Assembly (NCBI RefSeq): GCF_001646665.1
Contig: NZ_LWBU01000405.1
Span: 62,001-126,000, forward strand
Reading direction: 5' to 3'
Source of the DNA: Streptomyces noursei
GTDB lineage: Bacteria; Actinomycetota; Actinomycetes; Streptomycetales; Streptomycetaceae
DNA length: 64,000 nucleotides
In this document: positions 39,801-47,932 of the stretch, one piece after another
Layout: each line of letters begins with the position of its first letter
How positions within the stretch are numbered: position 1 is the first letter of the stretch
The notes under the pieces: model-generated
Databases searched by the model: none
The model's input: the letters and a program-made list of their open reading frames with translations, nothing else
What the model was told of the DNA's origin: nothing
Made by a program: the position numbers and the translations under genes

Positions 39801-40364
39801 TCAGCCGCGCTTCGGCGCCAGGTGCAGGGCGGTGATGCCGCAGTCGAACGGCCGGGCGGCGACCAGCTCGAACCGCTGGTGGGCCCCGGTGGAGGGGAAG
39901 ACGGGCAGTCCGGTGCCGAGGGCGACGGGGTTGACGAGCAGGTGCAGTTCGTCGAGCAGGTCCGCGGCGATCAGGCGCTGCGCGAGCGTGGCACCGCCGT
40001 AGGTGATGATGTCGCCGCCGGGCCGGGCCTTGAGCTCCGCCACGATCTTCGTGAGGTCCCCGCCGGCGACGACGGCGTTCTCCCACGGCGACTCGGTGAG
40101 GCTGTCGGAGACGACGACCTTCGGGGTGTCGTTCATCTTGTCGATGGACGCCTGGTCCTCACCCTCGGGGCCGGCGGCCCAGGCCGGGATGAACCCCTCG
40201 GCGAGCCTGCGGCCGAGCACGATGCAGTCGACCGGGGCGGTGAGCGCGTCGAGGTGGGCGTTGATGTCGTCGGTCCACGGGAAGGTGAGCCAGTCCATCT
40301 CCCCGTTCGGGCCGGCCATGTAGCCGTCGACGCTCATCTGGAGCTGAAGCTTGAAGGTGCGCAT
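39801..40364 (-). CDS. RibD C-terminal/dihydrofolate-reductase-like protein
   Basis: 187 residues of the DHFR-like RibD_C family: MRTFKLQLQMSVDGYMAGPNGEMDWL at the N-terminus, CIVLGRRLAEGF, GGDIITYGGATLAQRLIAADLLDELHLLVNPVALGTGLPVF. Typically an NADPH-dependent reductase of unknown substrate, not a true riboflavin enzyme because the deaminase half is missing. ATG 40364 is the natural start. Neighbouring TetR gene on the same strand lies upstream with a 100-bp gap; they may be linked, but nothing shows it. Confidence 0.85.
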   Translation of the reverse strand: MRTFKLQLQMSVDGYMAGPNGEMDWLTFPWTDDINAHLDALTAPVDCIVLGRRLAEGFIPAWAAGPEGEDQASIDKMNDTPKVVVSDSLTESPWENAVVAGGDLTKIVAELKARPGGDIITYGGATLAQRLIAADLLDELHLLVNPVALGTGLPVFPSTGAHQRFELVAARPFDCGITALHLAPKRG

Positions 40365-40464
40365 GAGGTGGGTTCCTTGAGCCGTGGGCGAGCCGTCGGT
40401 GTGTCGTCGTCGTTGTGGACCGGCGCCGGGCCGGAAACTCATCGGCGGTCGGGGGGATCGTCGG

Positions 40465-41019
40465 TCAGGACCCGAACAGCATGCCGGTGAGCGCGCGGAA
40501 GACGTCCTCCGGGTCGCGGTCGCCCACCGGGCCGGTGAGGTTGTGGGTCAGCAGCAGTGTGGCGAAGCCGTGGGCCAGGGACCAGGCGGCGACGCCCGCC
40601 AGGCGGGGGTCGCCGGTGTCGACCGCGGCGGTCACGGCCTCCCGGAGCCGGTCGCCGGCACGGAGTCTGGCCTCCTGGAGCGCCGGGTCCTCGGGACGGT
40701 GGAGGTCCGGCCGGAACATGACCTGGAAGTGCGCGGGGTGCTCCCTGGCGAAGCGCACGTAGCGGACGCCCGCGTCGCGCAGTCCGTCCGCGTCCGCGAG
40801 CGTGGCCGCCAGCAGGTCGAACCCCTCGGCCGCGATGGCGGTGAGCAGCCCGGTGCGGTCCTTGAAGTGGTGGGCGGGGGCCGCGTGCGAGACGCCCGCA
40901 CGGCGGGCCAGGTCGCGCAGGCTCAGGGCGGCCGGGCCGTCGGAGCCGATGACGTCGAGGGCGGCGGTGAGGACGGCCCGCCGCAGGTCGCCGTGGTGGT
41001 AGGCGCGCTGTCCGGTCAT
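40465..41019 (-). CDS. TetR-family regulator facing an SCO6745-family gene
   Basis: 184 residues with the N-terminal HTH (GDLRRAVLTAALDVIGSDGPAALSLRDLARRAGVSHAAPAHHFKDRTGLLTAIA), of the subgroup with a WHG-type ligand domain. It is divergent from an SCO6745-family gene; a perfect 15-bp palindrome (41080-41094) lies between the two starts and is the likely operator for repression of both or of the divergent gene. The ligand is unknown. ATG 41019. Confidence 0.88.
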   Translation of the reverse strand: MTGQRAYHHGDLRRAVLTAALDVIGSDGPAALSLRDLARRAGVSHAAPAHHFKDRTGLLTAIAAEGFDLLAATLADADGLRDAGVRYVRFAREHPAHFQVMFRPDLHRPEDPALQEARLRAGDRLREAVTAAVDTGDPRLAGVAAWSLAHGFATLLLTHNLTGPVGDRDPEDVFRALTGMLFGS

Positions 41020-41079
41020 GGGACCACCGTACGCCCAATCTAGGCATTGACAAGTCGGTGTGGCGGGAGGACGCTCGGA

Positions 41080-41094
41080 CTAGTCAGTGACTAG
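41080..41094. promoter_or_regulatory. perfect 15-bp palindrome CTAGTCAGTGACTAG, probable TetR operator
   Basis: 7-bp arms around a single G, ending 13 bp before the ATG of the SCO6745-family gene and 60 bp from the TetR start. At this position a bound repressor would block transcription initiation of the downstream gene. A TTGACA hexamer at 41047-41052 may be its -35 box. Confidence 0.75.
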
Positions 41095-41107
41095 ATGCGG
41101 AGGCGTC

Positions 41108-41968
41108 ATGAACCAGGACCTGGGTCGCGTACGGCAGATGTGGCACCTGCTGGAGCCCCTGCACGCCGTGCTCTACTACGCGCCCGAGACGTTCGAGGAG
41201 GCCGCCGCGCTCGGGTACGCCACCGAGGAGCGCTGGCCGTCCTACTTCGCCTGGCGGGCCGCGCCGCTCGGGCCGGTGGGCGCCGGACAGGTGACGGCCG
41301 CGTTCTACGGCTTCGCCCCCGCGATGGTCGAGCGGTACGTGCCCGCCGCCTGGGAGGCCGCCGCACCCGCGGACGTCCTGGCGGCGCGCCTGCGGGCGGT
41401 GGACCGGTTCTACCGGCGGCTGCTCGGGGAGGAGGCGGGCGCCCTGAAGGAGGCCGCCGCCCTCGCCCGGCGCGCCGCCGAGGCCGCCGTCCACGCCGGG
41501 CGGCCGCTCGCCGCCGCCAACGCCGCCCTGGAGTGGCCGGGCGAGCCGCACCTGGAGCTGTGGCAGGCCGCGACCGTGCTGCGCGAGCACCGCGGGGACG
41601 GCCACCTGGCCGCGCTGCTCACCGCCGGGCTCGACCCGGCCGAGTCGCTGGTCTCCTTCGCCGCCGTGGGCGCCGCGTCCCCGGAGGTGTTCGCGAGCCG
41701 GGGGTGGAGCGCGGAGCAGTGGGCCGCCGCCCGCGAACGGCTCGTCGCACGCGGCCTCCTCGCCCCCGACGGCACCGCCACCGACGCGGGGCGCGCCCTG
41801 CGCGACGAGGTGGAGCGCCGTACCGACGAGATGGCCGCCGGGCCCTGGGCGGCGCTCGGCGCCGACGACACCGCACGGCTCGCGGACGCCCTCGGCGGCG
41901 TCTGGCTCGCCGTCATCGGCAGCGGCCTGCTGCCGGGTGAGAACACCCTGGGCATCGGCAAGGTGTAG
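41108..41968 (+). CDS. SCO6745-family protein (helix-rich, function unknown)
   Basis: 286 residues. Opens with VRQMWHLLEPLHAVLYYAPETFEEAAALGY and contains YFAWRAAPLGPVGAGQVTAAFYGFAPAMVERYVPAAWE, which is diagnostic, from memory, of the SCO6745 family of actinobacterial proteins with a winged-helix-like C-terminal part (EQWAAARERLVARGLLAPDGTATDAGRALRDEVERRTDEMA). Its biochemical role is unknown; DNA binding is possible. ATG 41108 with GGAGG just upstream. Its promoter carries a TetR-type palindrome, so expression is probably inducible. Confidence 0.8.
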   Translation: MNQDLGRVRQMWHLLEPLHAVLYYAPETFEEAAALGYATEERWPSYFAWRAAPLGPVGAGQVTAAFYGFAPAMVERYVPAAWEAAAPADVLAARLRAVDRFYRRLLGEEAGALKEAAALARRAAEAAVHAGRPLAAANAALEWPGEPHLELWQAATVLREHRGDGHLAALLTAGLDPAESLVSFAAVGAASPEVFASRGWSAEQWAAARERLVARGLLAPDGTATDAGRALRDEVERRTDEMAAGPWAALGADDTARLADALGGVWLAVIGSGLLPGENTLGIGKV

Positions 41969-42054
41969 GGGGCGTCTCGCCGATCACGCCGGGCTCCCGC
42001 CGATCCGGCCTGACCGGCGAGACACCCCCTGGGCCCGGCGCCTACGATGCGGGG

Positions 42055-42834
42055 ATGCCCCTGACACGGATGCCCCGGCCGTCGGCGCCCACCGCGGCGG
42101 CGGTGCTCGCCGCGACGCTCGCCGCGTCGTTCCTCACCGGGTGCGACGCGGCCGGTCTCGTCGACGGCGGCGGGACCGCCGGGCCCGGGCCGGCCCGCGC
42201 CGCCGGGGTCGTCCCGCTGGACAACCCGGACGGGACGAGGCCGGGCCTCGCGCCCCTCGCCTCCGACGCCGACCGGGCGGAGGCCCGCCGGCTCGTGGAG
42301 ACGCTCACCGTGAAGGGGCGCGGGCCCCGGACCGGGTACGACCGCGACGAGTTCGGGTACGCCTGGATGGACACCGCCGACGGCGTACCGCTGGCCCGCA
42401 ACGGCTGCGACACCCGCAACGACCTCCTGCGCCGGGACGGCCGGGAGGTGCGGCTCCGCTCCGGTTCGGACTGCGTGGTGGTCGCGATGACGCTGCACGA
42501 CCCGTACACCGGCAAGGCCATCGTGTGGAAGAAGGCGGAGGCGGCCGCGGTGCAGATAGACCACGTCGTCCCGCTGTCCTACAGCTGGCAGATGGGCGCC
42601 TCGCGCTGGCCGGAGAGTAGGCGCGAGCAACTGGCGAACGACCCGCTGAACCTGCTGCCGGTGGACGGGCCGTCCAACAGCCGCAAGGGGGACTCCGGTC
42701 CGGCGTCCTGGCTGCCGCCGGACCGGTCGGTGCGGTGCGCGTACGCCGTGCGGTTCGCGCAGGTCGCGAAGAAGTACGCGCTGCCGGTCACCGCCGCGGA
42801 CAAGGACACGATGCTGCGGCAGTGCGGCGGCTGA
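42055..42834 (+). CDS. DUF1524/HNH-family secreted nuclease lipoprotein
   Basis: 259 residues: signal peptide with lipobox (AATLAASFLTGC, Cys about residue 30), then an extracytoplasmic domain with the HNH signature QIDHVVPLSYSWQMGASRW and downstream NDPLNLLPVDGPSNSRKGDSGPASWLPP, the Asn/His layout of the DUF1524 family. Probably a metal-dependent DNase/RNase at the cell surface, perhaps for nutrient release; substrate unproven. Two cysteine pairs (CDTRN, CVVV and C-terminal RCAY, QCGG) could form disulphides. A TACGAT hexamer ends 6 bp before the ATG, so the transcript may be leaderless. Confidence 0.85.
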   Translation: MPLTRMPRPSAPTAAAVLAATLAASFLTGCDAAGLVDGGGTAGPGPARAAGVVPLDNPDGTRPGLAPLASDADRAEARRLVETLTVKGRGPRTGYDRDEFGYAWMDTADGVPLARNGCDTRNDLLRRDGREVRLRSGSDCVVVAMTLHDPYTGKAIVWKKAEAAAVQIDHVVPLSYSWQMGASRWPESRREQLANDPLNLLPVDGPSNSRKGDSGPASWLPPDRSVRCAYAVRFAQVAKKYALPVTAADKDTMLRQCGG

Positions 42835-42850
42835 GCCGGCGGAAAACACG

Positions 42851-42880
42851 TTGGGCTCCGCCGGGGCGGCTGTTTAGCCT
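42851..42880 (+). promoter_or_regulatory. candidate promoter giving a leaderless GNAT transcript
   Basis: TTGGGC (42851-42856), an 18-bp spacer, then TAGCCT (42875-42880), with ATG at 42887. Transcription 6-7 bp after the -10 box would begin at the A of the ATG. No Shine-Dalgarno is present upstream, which supports leaderless translation. Confidence 0.5.
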
Positions 42881-42886
42881 GCCCGG

Positions 42887-43633
42887 ATGGAACTGCACAT
42901 AACGACGCTCGCCGAACGACCCGAACTCCAGGGCCCCTTGTGGCGGATGGGTGACCTGTGGCCCGAGTTCATGCGCCACGACCCCATCGGCTGGGCCAAC
43001 ATGGGCCGGATCGTCGCCGAGCTGCCGGAGTACGTCCTGGTGGCCACCGACTCCGAGGGGGCGGTCGTGGCGCGGGCGTTCAGCGTTCCGTTCCAGCTGG
43101 CGGCGGAGGGGCGCGGCGAACTGCCGGCGACCGGCTGGGACCAGGTGCTGCTGTGGGCGTTCTCGGACCGGCGGCACGGGCGCATCCCGGACACGGTGAG
43201 CGCCATCGAGATCGCCGTCGACGCCGGCGTACAGGGCAAGGGGCTGTCGGCCCGGATGCTGGCGGCGATGCGGGACAACGCGCGGGCGATGGGCTTCCGC
43301 GAGGTGGTGGCGCCGGTCCGGCCCAGCGGCAAGCACCTGGAGCCGGGTTCACCGATGCGGGAGTACGCCTTCCGGACGCGGGAGGAGGACGGGCTGCCGC
43401 ACGATCCGTGGCTGCGCGTCCACGTCCGCGCGGGGGCGGTCGTGGAGTCCGTGGCGCCCGCGTCGATGACGATCGCGCACTCGGTGGAGCGGTGGCGCGA
43501 GTGGACGGGGCTGCCGTTCGACACGGACGGGCCCGTGGAGGTGCCGGGCGCGCTGGTGCCGGTGCGGTGCGAGGCGTCGAGCGGGTACGCCGTGTACGTC
43601 GAGCCCAACGTGTGGGTGCGCCACCGGCTGTAG
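42887..43633 (+). CDS. GNAT-fold N-acetyltransferase-like protein
   Basis: 248 residues. The acetyl-CoA-binding region is AIEIAVDAGVQGKGLSARMLAAMRDNARAMGFREVVAPVRPSGKH, with Q-G-K-G-L in place of the classic Q/RxxGxG/A loop. The C-terminal half (HVRAGAVVESVAPASMTIAHSVERWREWTGLPFD) is conserved among actinobacterial relatives and is not part of the minimal GNAT domain. The substrate is unknown. Its ATG follows directly on a -10-like box. A strong bidirectional hairpin separates it from the convergent lipoprotein gene. Confidence 0.8.
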   Translation: MELHITTLAERPELQGPLWRMGDLWPEFMRHDPIGWANMGRIVAELPEYVLVATDSEGAVVARAFSVPFQLAAEGRGELPATGWDQVLLWAFSDRRHGRIPDTVSAIEIAVDAGVQGKGLSARMLAAMRDNARAMGFREVVAPVRPSGKHLEPGSPMREYAFRTREEDGLPHDPWLRVHVRAGAVVESVAPASMTIAHSVERWREWTGLPFDTDGPVEVPGALVPVRCEASSGYAVYVEPNVWVRHRL

Positions 43634-43674
43634 GCGGCGGGGCGCGTGCCGGCGGGGGCGCCGGGACGCGCGGC

Positions 43675-43716
43675 GGAGCCGGACAGGCCGTCCCCTCCGA
43701 CGGCCCGTCCGGCTCC
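43675..43716. terminator. bidirectional terminator between convergent genes
   Basis: A 17-bp stem with one mismatch: 43675-43684 pairs with 43707-43716 and 43686-43692 with 43699-43705; loop of 6 nt. It lies between the GNAT gene and the lipoprotein gene. Confidence 0.8.
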
Positions 43717-43748
43717 ACCGTTCCCCCGTGTGCCCCCCGTTGGCCTCT

Positions 43749-44522
43749 TTACTGCGCGCCGAGTTCGTCGAGGTCGAGAATGTCCTTGGCGGCCGGCTTC
43801 TTCGCCGCGACCGGCTTGTCGTAGTCCCGGAAGGACATGGTGCCCGGCTCCTCGCCGCCCTTCTGCTCGATCTTCAGCAGGTAGGGCTCGCCCTCCGTGG
43901 CGACGTAGATCTTGTACGTCGCCGCGCCGTCCTTCTCGGTGAGTATCAGCGCCTTCTTGCCGTCGACGGTGGTCTCCGCGCCCCGCTGGGCGAAGTTGAT
44001 GCCCGTCTCGAACTCGTAGAGCATCGTGTCGAGTTCGCACATCTCCAGGCTGTCCTTCGCCTCGGGGTCCGTGGCGTCGGTCTTCATCCAGCGGCCCTTG
44101 AGCATCTTCAGGACCGCCTCCGTCTCCTCCGCGGAGCCGCCCTCGTTCTGCTCGCGCAGGAAGGCCTCGTCGAAGCGCATGTAGGCGTCCTCGCCCGTCT
44201 TGATGAGCTCCATGGTGCCGGTGGAGCCCATGGTCATGGTTCCCGCGCACCGGCCCTTGGTGTCCATGGCCATGAAGGCCTTGATCTGGCCGTCGGCCGT
44301 CTTCAGGTTCGCGTCGAGGGTGAGGGATTCGGCCGTCTTGGTCGCCTTGACGGCCTTGTTGGCGATCTGCGGGCCGGACAGGCCGGGGAACGGGCCGCTG
44401 TCCTTCGCCTGGCCCCCGCCCGGGGAGCCGGACGGGCCGCAGGCCGTGAGGCCGAGCGCGGCGACGGCGCAGAGGGCGGTCAGCACGGAGCGGGTGAGGG
44501 CGCGGGGGGCGGTGGAAGACAT
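43749..44522 (-). CDS. lipoprotein (LppX/LprG-like)
   Basis: 257 residues: signal peptide with lipobox LGLTAC (Cys about 28), a Gly/Ser linker, then a beta-rich domain with repeated motifs on a theme of SLTLDANLKTADGQIKAFMAMD and MELIKTGEDAYMRFDEAFL, characteristic of actinobacterial LppX/LprAFG-type lipoproteins that bind hydrophobic ligands. Probably anchored outside the membrane. The specific ligand is unknown. It lies 55 bp downstream of a membrane protein gene on the same strand and may share its transcript. The stop is TAA, rare in this genome. Confidence 0.75.
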   Translation of the reverse strand: MSSTAPRALTRSVLTALCAVAALGLTACGPSGSPGGGQAKDSGPFPGLSGPQIANKAVKATKTAESLTLDANLKTADGQIKAFMAMDTKGRCAGTMTMGSTGTMELIKTGEDAYMRFDEAFLREQNEGGSAEETEAVLKMLKGRWMKTDATDPEAKDSLEMCELDTMLYEFETGINFAQRGAETTVDGKKALILTEKDGAATYKIYVATEGEPYLLKIEQKGGEEPGTMSFRDYDKPVAAKKPAAKDILDLDELGAQ

Positions 44523-44577
44523 GGGGGTGCTTTCTGGGGACGGGGAGGCGGGGGAAGGGTGGTGCGGTGGTGCCGGG

Positions 44578-45486
44578 TCAGAGCTTCAGGTCCCACTGGG
44601 TGGCGTCGTAGTCGAAGCCGGGGGAGACCTCGACGGTCAGGGACTTGGCGTCGGCGGGGGCGTCGAAGGCGTACTTCACCGTGGCCTTCTTGCCGGGCAG
44701 GATGCTGCCGGTGAAGCCCTCGCCGTACGTCTCGCCGTCGAAGATCTCCTCGGCGGCGACCCCGTCGGCACCCGCGCGGGCGCTCACGGTGAGGCCGTCG
44801 GTGGAGAACTTCTCCTTGCCGGCGTTCTCGACGGTGATCGTCAGCTCGTGGACCTTGTTGCCCTCGGTGTGGCCGATCGCGAACTCGCCCGGCTTGACGG
44901 AGGTGGCCGCGGAGACGGTCACCTGGAGGTCGTCGTCGTAGATCGAGGTGTCGCCGGCGGCCAGCGGCTTGCCCTTGGCGGCCTCCTCGGTGGCCTCGGC
45001 GTCCCCGGCGGGCTTGCCGGACGCGGTGCCGCCGCTGCCGGCGGCCGGGTCCTTGGGAGCCGTGCTGCTCGTCGACTTGACGGCCTCGTTCACGGCGTCG
45101 TCCACGACCTTGTAGAGGAGGACCGCGCCGACGACGGACAGGATCATGGCGACCAGGCCGAGGATCGCGCCCGCCGTGGTCACGCCCTTGTTGACGGCCT
45201 CGCCCCGCTTGACGCGGCCGCGGCCCGCCAGGCCGAGGACCAGGGCGATGAGACCGAGGAGGCCGGCGAGCCAGAACATCAGCGGGATGACGCCCGCGAG
45301 GGTGCCGATGATGCCGAGGATCAGGGCCGCGGTGCCCAGTCCGTTGCGGGCCGGACGCGACGGCTGCTCGTAGGCCGGGGCGGCCCCGAACTGGCCGGGT
45401 CCACCGCCGTACGCGCCGGGGGCGCCGCCGTACTGGCCCGCTCCGGGCTGGGTGCCGTGCTGGGGCTGCTGCGTGAAGTCGGACAT
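44578..45486 (-). CDS. DUF4190/DUF4352-type membrane protein
   Basis: 302 residues: a Gln/Gly/Tyr-rich N-terminus (about 1-50, PGAGQYGGAPGAYGGGPGQFG), two to three hydrophobic helices (LGTAALILGIIGTLAGVIPLMFWLAGLLGLIALVLGLAGRGRVKRGEA... then AGAILGLVAMILSVVGAVLLYKVV) matching the DUF4190 layout, then an extracytoplasmic Ig-like domain (DLQVTVSAATSVKPGEF...HELTITVENAGKEKFSTDG) of DUF4352 type. Likely an envelope protein of unknown role. ATG 45486; followed by the lipoprotein gene. Confidence 0.8.
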   Translation of the reverse strand: MSDFTQQPQHGTQPGAGQYGGAPGAYGGGPGQFGAAPAYEQPSRPARNGLGTAALILGIIGTLAGVIPLMFWLAGLLGLIALVLGLAGRGRVKRGEAVNKGVTTAGAILGLVAMILSVVGAVLLYKVVDDAVNEAVKSTSSTAPKDPAAGSGGTASGKPAGDAEATEEAAKGKPLAAGDTSIYDDDLQVTVSAATSVKPGEFAIGHTEGNKVHELTITVENAGKEKFSTDGLTVSARAGADGVAAEEIFDGETYGEGFTGSILPGKKATVKYAFDAPADAKSLTVEVSPGFDYDATQWDLKL

Positions 45487-45573
45487 GGGTGCCCTCCCGG
45501 ACAGTGACATGGCTGTGTGCCGGGGCCTGTGGCAGCTGCCCCGTGTGGCGATGGGTCAATAAGACCAGAGCGT

Positions 45574-45597
45574 GTGAACCGAGTCAACACGGTTCAC
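45574..45597. promoter_or_regulatory. inverted repeat GTGAACCG-N8-CGGTTCAC
   Basis: Perfect 8-bp arms (45574-45581/45590-45597) in the 201-bp divergent gap between the DUF4352 protein and the methylase-like gene; a second small palindrome TCACACTGTGA is at 45613-45623. Either could be an operator. A TAGGAT hexamer at 45648-45653 may be the -10 box of the methylase-like gene. Confidence 0.45.
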
Positions 45598-45687
45598 GGA
45601 ATCGCGGTCCGGTCACACTGTGAAGAGATCCCTCTTGTGTACGGCTGTAGGATCGGCGCCACAGCAGCAGAGGAAGGGAGTCGGCCG

Positions 45688-47823
45688 GTGCCGGAGAACG
45701 CAGCAGAGGTGACCGCGGCCGGGATCGCCCGCCTCGCCGGGGTGGGGCGTGCCGCGGTCAGCAACTGGCGGCGCCGGCACGCCGACTTCCCCAAGCCCGT
45801 CGGCGGCACCGAGACCAGTCCGTCGTTCTCGCTCGCCGACGTCGAACGGTGGCTGCGCGTCCAGGGCAAGCTCGCCGAGGTGCCGCTGCGGGAGCGGGTC
45901 TGGCAGCAGATCGCCGGCCACCCCGCCGGAGCCGTCACCGCCCTCGTCCACACCGGCTGCGCGCTCCTCGTCGTACGCGACAGGCCCAGCGGCTGGCTGG
46001 AGATGACCGCCGTGTCCGACGAGCGGATGGCCCGACTCCTGCCGCCCGCCCTGGAAGAGGTCCTGACCCTCCGTCTGGGACCCGAGCGGCCCGTCCCCAC
46101 CCCGAACCCCACCGAGACGGCCCCGTCCGTCCCCCTGCTGCGCGCCGCCGCCGAACTCGCCGCCGAGACGGGCGCCCGGCAGGCCTTCGAGTTCCTCCTC
46201 GGCCGCCACCTGGACGCCAATCCCCGCCAGTACACCCTGACCCCGCCCGGCCCGGCCTCCCTCATGGCCGAGCTCGCGGGCCCGGCCGGGACCGTGCTCG
46301 ACCCCGCCTGCGGCACCGGCGCCCTGCTGCGCGCCGTCACCCGCCCCACCGCCCTGTACGCCCAGGAGGCCGACCGCGACCTGGCCGCGCTCACCGCGCT
46401 CCGCCTGGCCCTCCAGTCCGGCGCCGACGTCCGCGTCCGGGCCGGCGACTCACTGCGCTCCGACGCCTTCCCGCGGCTCACCGCCGACGCGGTGCTCTGC
46501 CACCCGCCGTTCAACGAACGCAACTGGGGCCACGAGGAACTGGCCTACGACCCGCGCTGGGAGTACGGCTTCCCCGCCCGCACCGAGTCGGAACTGGCCT
46601 GGGTGCAGCACGCCCTGGCCCGGCTGCGCCCCGGCGGGACCGCCGTCCTGCTGATGCCCCCCGCCGCCGCCTCGCGCCGCTCCGGCCGCCGCATCCGCGC
46701 CGACCTGCTGCGGCGCGGCGCGCTGCGGGCGGTCGTCGCCCTGCCGGCCGGCGCGGCACCCCCGTACGGCATCCCGCTCCACCTGTGGGTGCTGCGCAAG
46801 CCGGTCGCGGGCGTCCCGGCCCCGCCCGCGCTGCTGGTCGTGGACACCGCCGAGCACACCGACACCGGCCGCGACAAGCTCGACTGGCCGGCCGTCCACT
46901 CCGCCGTGCTCGACGCCTGGCAGCCCTTCGACAAGCACGGCACCGTCGAGGAGCGCCCCGGCGGCCACCGCTGCGTGCCGGTCATCGAACTCCTCGACGA
47001 CGACGTCGACCTCGCCCCCGCCCGCCACCTGCCGCCCCCGCCGGCCGTCGGCGGCGCGGAGGAACTGGCCGGTGTCCGCGACCGGCTGACGGCCGTGCTG
47101 CGCCGCACCGGCGAGCTGACCCCGCCGCCCGCCCGCACCGCCGCGCACCCTGAGCCCGCCCGCCTCCCCGGCGTCACCGTCGGCGAACTGGCCCGCACCG
47201 GCGCCCTGGAACTGCGCGCGGGCGGCACCGGAACCGCCCCCGCGAGCGGCACCGCGGTCACCGTCCCCGGCGCGCCCGCCGCCACCGCCCCCTCCGGCAC
47301 GGCGGCCGCCGCCACGGCAGGCGACGGCCCCGCCTCCGTACCCGTCCTCACCGAGCAGGACGTCCTGGCCGGCCAGGGGCCCTCCGGGAGCCTCCCCGAG
47401 GGCGCCGCCGAGGAGCCCGTGCTCGTCCGCGCCGGCGACGTCGTCGTCCCGGTCCTCGGCGGCGGGTCGATCGCCCGGGTCGTCGACGACGCCACCGCGG
47501 GCGCCGCCCTGGGCCGCAACCTCCAGCTGCTGCGCCCCGACCCGGCGGCGATCGATCCCTGGTTCCTCGCCGGCTTCCTGCGCGGCACCGCCAACAACCG
47601 GCAGGCCAGCAGCTACGCCTCGACGGCGACCCGGCTCGACGTGCGGCGCCTCCAACTGCCCCGGCTGCCGCTCACCGAGCAGCAGCGGTACGGGGAGACG
47701 TTCCGCGCGCTCGCCGAGTTCGAGGAAGCCCTGCGCCTCGCGGGGCGGCTGGGGGAGCGGCTGGTGCAGGGCATGTACGACGGACTGACGGACGGCACGG
47801 TGGAGGCCGCACCGGGCGGGTGA
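45688..47823 (+). CDS. HTH - N6-adenine-methylase-like - specificity-like fusion protein
   Basis: 711 residues. 10-70: a MerR/Rep-like HTH (AAGIARLAGVGRAAVSNWRRRHADFPKPVGG). About 165-400: HsdM-like SAM domain with motif I D205-PACGTGALL. Motif IV, normally N/D-P-P-F/Y, reads H272-P-P-F275 (CHPPFNERNWG), so the catalytic Asn/Asp is replaced by His. About 570-700: HsdS-like half domain (LVRAGDVVVPVLGGGSIARVV...PWFLAGFLRG...LDVRRLQLPRLPLTEQQRYG). No restriction gene is nearby. It may bind DNA and SAM without methylating and act as a regulator. GTG 45688 behind AAGGGAG. Confidence 0.85.
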   Translation: MPENAAEVTAAGIARLAGVGRAAVSNWRRRHADFPKPVGGTETSPSFSLADVERWLRVQGKLAEVPLRERVWQQIAGHPAGAVTALVHTGCALLVVRDRPSGWLEMTAVSDERMARLLPPALEEVLTLRLGPERPVPTPNPTETAPSVPLLRAAAELAAETGARQAFEFLLGRHLDANPRQYTLTPPGPASLMAELAGPAGTVLDPACGTGALLRAVTRPTALYAQEADRDLAALTALRLALQSGADVRVRAGDSLRSDAFPRLTADAVLCHPPFNERNWGHEELAYDPRWEYGFPARTESELAWVQHALARLRPGGTAVLLMPPAAASRRSGRRIRADLLRRGALRAVVALPAGAAPPYGIPLHLWVLRKPVAGVPAPPALLVVDTAEHTDTGRDKLDWPAVHSAVLDAWQPFDKHGTVEERPGGHRCVPVIELLDDDVDLAPARHLPPPPAVGGAEELAGVRDRLTAVLRRTGELTPPPARTAAHPEPARLPGVTVGELARTGALELRAGGTGTAPASGTAVTVPGAPAATAPSGTAAAATAGDGPASVPVLTEQDVLAGQGPSGSLPEGAAEEPVLVRAGDVVVPVLGGGSIARVVDDATAGAALGRNLQLLRPDPAAIDPWFLAGFLRGTANNRQASSYASTATRLDVRRLQLPRLPLTEQQRYGETFRALAEFEEALRLAGRLGERLVQGMYDGLTDGTVEAAPGG

Positions 47824-47932
47824 TCGTTTCCACAACGGTTCCGTACAACCCCGGCACCGCTGTCGGTGTCGATGTATACGCTCGTCCTCTCGCCCGACTC
47901 TCCGGGTCGGCACACGTCATCCAGGAGCAGTA

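Noticed and set aside
45688-47823. Active type I restriction-modification system
   Set aside because: No HsdR or separate HsdS gene nearby, and the catalytic motif is altered.
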